Made by a program: the position numbers and the translations under genes
Shown here: positions 56,955-64,000 of the stretch, piece after piece
Layout: the number at the start of each line of letters is the position of its first letter
Numbering within the stretch: the stretch's first letter is position 1
The notes under the pieces: generated by a model
Told to the model about the DNA's origin: nothing
What the model saw: the letters and a program-made list of their open reading frames with translations, nothing else
The model's database searches: none
Assembly: GCA_027922465.2 (NCBI GenBank)
Contig: BQMF02000343.1
Location: 1-64,000 of the forward strand
Source: Turritopsis dohrnii
Taxonomy: Eukaryota > Cnidaria > Hydrozoa > Anthoathecata > Oceaniidae
Length of the DNA stretch: 64,000 bases
Direction of reading: 5' to 3'

Positions 56955-58197
56955 CTGTCCAAACCTAGTGGTTTTTTGAAATTTCGTGTGTGCGCTTACA
57001 TGAAACTTACGCTTACCACGCATGTGAGGGTAGAAACCATTTTAAATTTTCTAAAGTTTCTTGAAAATGATAGATATGGGTATCTGAAGATAAAAAAAGA
57101 ATTTTCATAGAAGAAACTTATAATTATCTTGAACTGTGATCATTCTTTTCTAATTAAAAAGAAGTTTTCAACGTTTTGTAAACAGAAGAGTCAAAAAGAA
57201 AAAGGTAGCTATTTGTTTGTTTTTATAGCTAGAGAAATGTTTTGATATTCCTTAAGCCTAAATTCAAAACATCTTCGTTTGTTTTGTATATGAGCTGTTA
57301 CGCTTTTAAGCTCTGGATACTTTGGCTCAGCTTAGTTTCCTCTTCAGCTCCAACATAGAAACTTTGTGTCTACCCTGCACCACTTACTTGTTTTATTGTT
57401 TGATCAGTTTTTAAGTTATTCTGTCAATGTCCCTTATTACGAGTGACTAATCACAATAGCAAATTAAAACATCTGTAAAACAACTGTCTGTAAATTCAAA
57501 AGATACATCATGTAACAATACAAAACTTTCCTTTCAGTTACATTATATAATTATGTTATGTGTGTGCTTTAGAACATTATATAAGTATATATATAACTGT
57601 TAATGATCAAAATTATTGTTTACTTTTTGTGTTTGAAATATTGATAATTCCATTTGTAATTAAGAAGATTGACGGTACATATCAAATGCTTAAAGAACAT
57701 GATTTACATACGTAATCACTGAATATCCGAAAAACTTAATATTATTTCGTACCCCCAAAATAAAGAATGTTTTATGTCATTCAGATGTAGTTAAGTTTAT
57801 CAGTGGTGTATATACGTATACAATAAAGTTTCTGCATAGTTTCAACTATATTTTCGCAATGCCCTTGGGTGCATATGAAATCAGAGATGAATTGTTATGT
57901 CGTAAAAATCATTCAACTTTTTTTTGAATTTCTTCAAGAATTTTTATAAACAGGTCATGAATGATAACTCAGATCAAGAATGTTTGTAAGTGCTTTCCGT
58001 ATTACTAATCAAAACAAACTACAACAGTTATAATGTTGGTTTTGGTCTATGTGGATGTATTCAACACATTATCGCCGAAGGAAACTATTATAATCATAAA
58101 ATTTGCTTTTGGCTTTAAACTATGATAGTAATAAATTTATTATAGACTGGGGGGATGACTGTCATATTATTAGCCTAGTTCGCGCAAGCGTGCTTTG
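56955..58197. other. AT-rich intergenic stretch upstream of the spliced gene
   Basis: Starts with a few bases of a fifth 1.2-kb unit and then unique AT-rich sequence. No gene recognised. The last part should contain the promoter of the next gene. Confidence 0.5.
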
Positions 58198-58199
58198 AA

Positions 58200-58211
58200 T
58201 TTCCCGCGAAA
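58200..58211. promoter_or_regulatory. E2F-type site in probable promoter
   Basis: TTTCCCGCGAAA, a palindromic match to the E2F consensus, sits 61 bp before the likely start codon, within a small CpG-rich patch (CGCGCAAGCG just upstream). It hints at cell-cycle-linked expression, by sequence only. Confidence 0.5.
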
Positions 58212-58272
58212 TTTTCACATTGCATCTCGTAGGTTGCTGTGTCTCTTTTCTTTTATTACCTCTACTACAATA

Positions 58273-61200
58273 ATGGGAAGTAATACCTTAGAACAGAATG
58301 ACGTACTTACTTCAGGTGAGAGTCGCATTTATTTCGATTTGTTTGGTATGCTAGATGAGCTCTTTTTTTTTATTTGGTAAAGAAGGTCTAAAATTTAGTC
58401 ATTGCTACAGCATTGATGATGTGGACAGCTCTTGCTAGCAAGACCTTTTTTACTATTATGTATGTGCGCTTACTTATGCCCTTCTGCTTGGACTGAACCT
58501 AATCTACCCAGTTTATAGATCTCCGTTAGTTTAGTTGTAAACTAACTTCAATAAACTGACAGTAGTAAAGTAGTGAAACTTTTATATATTCTTTTCTTGA
58601 ATGTTGAATGCTATAATGACATTACTCACTTGATTGAAATATTATATATTATATAATATAAATATTATATTGAATTTTCACTTGTGTGAAGTTTCTTTAG
58701 GGCTGTGTTGTAAATAAGTTCCTCATTATACTGAGTCTACTAATTGGCCATATTACGGTCCATAAAGTACCAGGCTTTCATGGTTGGTCATCTGTTGGAT
58801 TTCCAGCAGTAGGTGGTGTGGTACTTATATACAATCAATATGTGTTAATGGTCTTACTACCAATACTAACCACAATGATGGAGTCATACTTTAAAAATAA
58901 AAGAGGTGAAAAGTGTACGGAGTTTCATAAGAGGAAAACAGATTTCAACTGTATTTATACTTCTTTCATAAAATAAACACGTCTTTTTATTTTATAGATT
59001 TCATCATATTGTTTTTCTTTTTTAAAAAATCCATCCATCAATCCGTCTTGTCTAGATTAACTATTGTTCTATTTCAATTTTGTTCCTAATACTCTATTAT
59101 AAAGTTTCACCCACTAAAATTATGACACAGAAGATCTTATTAAATTTCGCTAATTGCGAATCAGAGAACTTTGTATTATAAACTTATTTTGATGCATTCT
59201 TGTAAATGATTATCCAACCTAAGTGAACTTCATGAGAAAGTGCCAAAAGAATGTAAGACAATTCAAGCTGTATACTTGACTCGTGCTATTCACATTTAGT
59301 AGCTGGACCAAACTTATACAAAATGGTAACCTAGCTACAAAGAACATAAAGTCAACAAAATTGGTTTACAAGTTTATAATGTGCTTCGTATACATACATG
59401 CTTCCTTGCACAGGTAGATCTTTCTACTTGCATACTTTAGGCTCTTAGCTTTTTCATTGTTTGATTACGATTCAAATAAAAAATACAGTTCAATGATTAT
59501 TAGATTGCTTTGCATGATTTTTGGGTGAGACAAGGTATAAGCTTGTAATGAAAACACTTTTAAGTTTCCTCTTCCTCCTTGTCCTCCTCCATACTGCCTG
59601 AAATACGCAATCCATTTAAACTCTTCCAAATTATCAGGTACATAGACTGTGAACACGCAACACCCAGCCATTTGTTGGTATAAATATACAATAAAATCAT
59701 TTCCAGAAATACTCAGCTGCTGTAAGAAAGTAGTTGTTGAGAATACCAATGGAAAGTTTCAGTGACGTAAATTTATATAACACGTAAAATCCAAGTCTGT
59801 TTCTGTTTTTATTGCTCTGAAAGACAAAGACATAGAATAAAGATGGTTTTTATTTTATTTTCAGTACAAACATAAGCAATAACTATTGACTACCTGACAG
59901 ATACTGCTGACTGAAAACACCAGGAAAATATAGACAACAGTAAGTATAACGTATGCATGAAATGAATATTCAACAATTTTGTTCTTTATGATACAATGTG
60001 TAGACTGATAAGAATTTTATCAAATACATAGTGGCTTTTGTAAATAATACAGACATATGTAAATAATAGACAGTATGACAGTGGCGTCTGAAAGAAAAAA
60101 CAAAATCATTTAAGGCCCCTCTATTTTTAGTGATTTTATTACAGAAACAATACATTACAATACATTACGGGTACAATATACTGATGTGACAGAAGTACCA
60201 AACATGCCTGCATTTTCTCATAAATGTCTAAATGATTGAAATTTTTATTGTGATAGATGTTGCAGCTGGTGAGCCTCCCCAAAAAGTATTAAAGAAAAAT
60301 AATATGACCTATGCTAAGCGATATAAGGTATATGCCTTGATGTTAATGTTTATTTGAAAGCAATTTATTTTTACCAACATATTCATAATTTAACAAAGTT
60401 TGTGAATGTAATAACTTCTATATAAAGCAGCTGTGGTTGGTTTAATCATGTTGATTATGCCACTTGCATGCAGCTGCTTGTATTAATAGTGAAAGAACAT
60501 TACCTGGTTTCGTCATTGGATTACTTTAAGGTTTGTTCAAGCTGCAATCAGTCAAGTGAAATTGCAAAGAAGCTTTGTAGTTTTTGTGGAGTTGAATTCC
60601 AGAAACGAGGAAAAGCCCTACAAGACTATGTCCCTGCTGGGTCAACAAATCAGACCATTCAGAAGCAAATTGTGCATGGTAGAGTAAGTAAACAAACGGT
60701 TTATATAATATGAAATAAATTTAATAATTTACATTATGTGGAGCGAAATTGTTAAAGCTGATAAAGAATTTAAGCTTAGTGGGTTGCTTTACATTGTTAC
60801 AGTTACTGGTCTGACCAGATTTTGAACTCCAACCTCCTACTGTGTTTAATGAACAATTATTCTCTCATACACACCATTTTGTATATTTTTGCAGAACTGT
60901 TGTCAATGTCAACAAAATGTATTATCACTTAGAAAATTCAAACCTTACTCTTCAAGATGTATCAACGAAGTTTTAACCAAGAGACAGTCTTGTGCTTTTG
61001 AAGTTTTCCTCATAGCAAAAAGTCGAACTAAGTGAAGAATTTTATTCTATTTTGATAGAAATATTTCTCACTGCAGGACTGAAAATCAGTTCGAATGTAA
61101 TTCTGTGTTATTCTTTTTTGACTGTACTTTTATTAACTCACATAAAACAATACAAGAAAAATGCTGTCATTGTTGTTTTGTAAATAAAGTTATACTTCAT

Positions 61201-63890
61201 CTCAAGCTCAGAAAACTTTGAAATCTATTTTTAAAATTAATGCTTTCTTTATCCAACTATCTTTTGAAATAGACCTTGTGATATAAGATAGAGATTGTAG
61301 CCTTGTTTTTCTTTATTTAGCTCTTAGGCTTACACCAAAAGCATGGATATAATGCAGTAGTACTGTATATAAAAAAAGGCCAAAGGAATGTCCATTTTGA
61401 CTCATATGCTACGCCAGGGTTTGCCAATCAATTTTTGGAAGCTTCTGGAGAAATCATAACCAGAGCCCTTAAACAAAGTTTTGAAGGTATGCATACTGAC
61501 TAAAGACTAACAGACACTATGTTATGATTTAATGATGCTACTGGTACATTATTTGTATCTTTTTGATAATTGTTTGCTTCGTTTGTTTCGGTAGAATACA
61601 GGTCTCAAGTTTCCTCATTACAACAGCAAGGTAAATATATGTGTATAATTACAATTAAACTTGTGTGGCTATTTATGCATGGTTCCTGAAGTGATCAAGA
61701 CCATACATATAATTATATAATGTTTTGTTGCGTGCATTATCTATGTGCTCCCTATTTCATCTAATGAATCTGTTCAATCAGATTTTGAGGGTAAACATAC
61801 CATACAGAATGATTTATTATTCTGTAGATTTGGTAGAGCATCAGCCTTCAAAAGAATGCACTGGAAGTGAAGGGAGTATTTTAAATGAGGGTAAATTTTA
61901 ATTCATTCATTATATTTTTGTTCTTTCTTCATCTACTTATTATTATATTGATATTTCTTACAGAAACATTAGCCACTTCAACTGAAAACGATGTCGAGGA
62001 ATTAAACAAAGACAATTCAGGTATGTGCATAAGAACAGAACAGTATACATCCATCCTGTTTGGTATTTTTATTTACCTTTTTAATCTGTATTTTGATTGT
62101 TTATTGCACACTTAAACTAATAATCTGTAGGTAAAAAAAGTAATTACAGGATATTTTATATTTGTTTGAAATATGATATGTTGAAATAATATAATAAAAT
62201 AATATCTGAGGGTACTGTTTTTCTCTGTTATAAAATTCAAAATAAAACGATGTTATGCTATTCTTAGTATTAATGAATATTTAGACTCTTCAGGAGATTC
62301 GTCAGTTCATGCCGCTGCTGAAAACCGTGCCTTACAAAGTGCCGAAAGTAAGATATTTTGTTGAAATTGTGTAGTATTAGCAGCCATGGGACTAGGAGTT
62401 TGTGGACAGTAATCCCACTATTTTTGAACCATAACCATATCTATTATTCACTACAAAAAGTGGCATACACCACAAATCTTTTAAAAAAAACTTTCACTGA
62501 GGGTATATGTCATTTATATATGCGTTCATCTACTATAGATGCTCCTGCTTTCGATGAATCACGCGAGGAAGGACTCAAAATTGTTTCTAGCCTCATTGGT
62601 AAGAATTTTATTTATCATCAAATTTCCGTACTAACTAATGTTAATTCCAGCAAAACCAACCTAATTTTGATATGCAATACTATTATTCTATTGTTAAGTG
62701 AATTATTTCTCTTTTGAATGTGAATGTAATAGGTTTGGTAATTTCACAAACAAACAGAGTTGCCAGGGGACCTTGAAAACCTTGAAAAGCTTTGAATTTA
62801 AGAAAGTGACCTTGAAGACCTTGAATAACCTTGGAAAGTCATTATTAATGACCTTGAAATTTTGGAAGTTTTTCTCTCACAGATTTTTTTTCTGTTAATT
62901 GTTTTCAGTTATACTCCTTTCAGCTACAGTAAGAATTGTCATTTTAACCATCTAATAATTTATACTTGGATAAACTCACAATCGAAATGTTTCTTCTGTG
63001 TAGTACACACATTTTTTACAATTAACACAAGCCTCAGATTTGGCTAAAAATACTGTCTGAGGCTCAAATCATTGTTCCAAAAATTAAGAACGTTCAAAAT
63101 CAATGAATGTTCTTGTAAAATAAGATAAAATAATAAAATCATGATCTGAATTCTCTCGCTGGTAATGGTTTAGAAGTTTATTGGTTGTTTTTTTTCACCT
63201 TCAATAAATGTGCGAATGGGTCATTGCGGAACAGCAACCATGCTTTATACCAGTTGTTTTTCAAAAGATTGATTTCTATTTTACTGGAAGTTCCATAAAT
63301 AAGAACAAAAAGAGGCTGAAATTTGAAACTGTGAAACTTAAAGTGAAGAACAAAATAAGAACCATTCAGATTCAAAAAGGCTCCAAAAATAAGAACAGCC
63401 AGCCTCAGGTCAGATTTTACTGGTTCTTATAAAAAAAAGCCTGTATTGCTTTATCCTAATAAGTTAAACAATTTTCAAGAATTCTGGTGGTACCTACTTT
63501 TTTCAGTAGTGTGGGTATTCTGTTTCAGTGTTGCTTTGATAATGATTGTAATATAAGCATCTTTTTATCATATAGCTTGAATAAAATTAGAATTAGTAAA
63601 AGAGTATACTTTTAAGCGAGACCCTTGCTGCTAATGAAACCCAACACTTTAGACTGACTGCTAAAGATATGCATTCTTCTGTTGATCACTGAAAGATAAG
63701 CAGAAATTTCGAAAAACTTTGATGAGATAATTTTGAATCTAGAAAATAAGTATAAGGCAATGTAAACTGGATGTCCTAGCAAGATTTTAGATTCAAAGTT
63801 TAACAGTTTGCTACCTCAAGTTTCATGTTAATGAGAAGCTGTAATTGCATTTTTTGTTTTTCCGCAGACACAGGGAAACAATTTTGACAG
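58273..63890 (+). CDS. Multi-exon gene of unknown function with CxxC-CxxC zinc ribbon
   Basis: Exons were placed by AG/GT sites and frame: 58273-58315, 60257-60327, 60531-60683, 61321-61486, 61595-61630, 61828-61890, 61964-62020, 62285-62347, 62539-62598, and a possible last exon from 63868 (stop soon after). All joins keep frame. From exon 4 onward every intron is phase 1 and every inner exon is a multiple of three, so exons could be skipped freely. Exon 3 holds C-x2-C-x10-C-x2-C (VCSSCNQ...LCSFCGVEF), a likely zinc ribbon; exon 4 has LGLHQKHGYNAVVLYIKKG and GEIITRALKQSFE, similar in flavour to an unnamed family I recall from cnidarians and sponges. Later exons are acidic, Ser/Glu-rich and probably disordered. 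The product is about 280 aa. Nuclear or regulatory role is a guess. The final exon is uncertain. Confidence 0.75.
58316..60256. other. Large first intron
   Basis: 1.9 kb between exon 1 and exon 2, bounded by GTGAG and ATAG. It holds no recognised gene. A minus-strand frame at 59465-59749 (containing LEEFKWIAYFRQYGGGQGGRGN) has a less random look than its neighbours but no known match, so I leave it uncalled. Confidence 0.5.
62599..63867. other. Last intron or 3' region with CCTTGAA repeats
   Basis: Contains a cluster of CCTTGAAAA-type repeats at 62767-62860, including two exact TGACCTTGA octamer-plus sites (62807-62815 and 62849-62857; reverse complement TCAAGGTCA). A hairpin AGCCTCAGA..TCTGAGGCT lies at about 63028-63066. 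No further exon identified with confidence. Confidence 0.5.
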
Positions 63891-64000
63891 CATCACTCTT
63901 TAGATATCCTTTTTAAATATAGGGTTCATAGAGATTGAAAAAAGATGTTCAATATGTATTAATATCTACTGCATCGTTTATGTGAAAAGTACTTCTATTT

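Noticed and set aside
59465..59749. Minus-strand frame with a GGGQGGRGN stretch in the first intron
   Set aside because: No match that I recognise, no splice evidence, and it overlaps an intron of the plus-strand gene.

Overview
The window is animal nuclear DNA: AT-rich, with spliced genes (GT..AG introns), satellite DNA and a dense mix of eukaryotic transposon classes (PIF/Harbinger, Tc1/mariner, Helentron, Penelope-like, CR1/L2-like and R4/Dong-like non-LTR elements, and a tyrosine-recombinase protein of a type I associate with cnidarians, sponges and other invertebrates). A marine or freshwater invertebrate, perhaps non-bilaterian, fits best; the species cannot be fixed from sequence alone. 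I saw no bacterial genes, CRISPR array, rRNA or tRNA.

Layout. 1-5076: a 180-bp satellite, about 25 apparently identical monomers followed by about three decayed ones. 5187-6726 (-): a decayed non-LTR reverse transcriptase cut by a Harbinger element (about 6727-8562) that keeps a BESS-motif protein (+) and a broken transposase (-). 8618-12250 (+): an almost intact CR1/L2-like retrotransposon whose ORF opens with a signal-like peptide and a 2A ribosome-skipping motif and carries one nonsense codon. 12849-14504 (+): a C2H2 / tyrosine recombinase / Myb protein. 15050-16670: a mixed direct/inverted repeat array. 17040-18735: three 565-bp tandem repeats. 18937-22536 (-): an intact 1199-aa R4/Dong-like retrotransposon ORF next to a (TAA)n tract. 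23413-24216 (+): an intronless DRAM-like six-pass membrane protein, one of two plausible host genes.

24849-26295: a TIR element with TA target duplication. 27905-38497 (-): a near full-length Helentron (protease-like domain, basic repeats, Rep, helicase, AP-type endonuclease) with several frameshifts and a 989-bp foldback element inserted exactly at a TA inside Rep. 40771-56954: a patchwork of a 1.2-kb repeat (one inverted copy, then four tandem copies alternating A-B-A-B), a Penelope-like fragment, a second internally deleted Helentron, a second 2A retrotransposon nested in it, two 648-bp elements with 7-bp target duplications, and a deleted mariner. 58273 to about 63890 (+): a multi-exon host gene of unknown function with a CxxC...CxxC zinc ribbon and mostly phase-1 exons.

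No multi-gene host pathway is visible. Most of the window is a record of nested insertions, several of which can be read to the base because the interrupted reading frame rejoins across the duplicated target. The items most worth follow-up are the 2A motif retained in two diverged retrotransposons, the 648-bp element family, the recombinase-Myb protein and the uncharacterised spliced gene.
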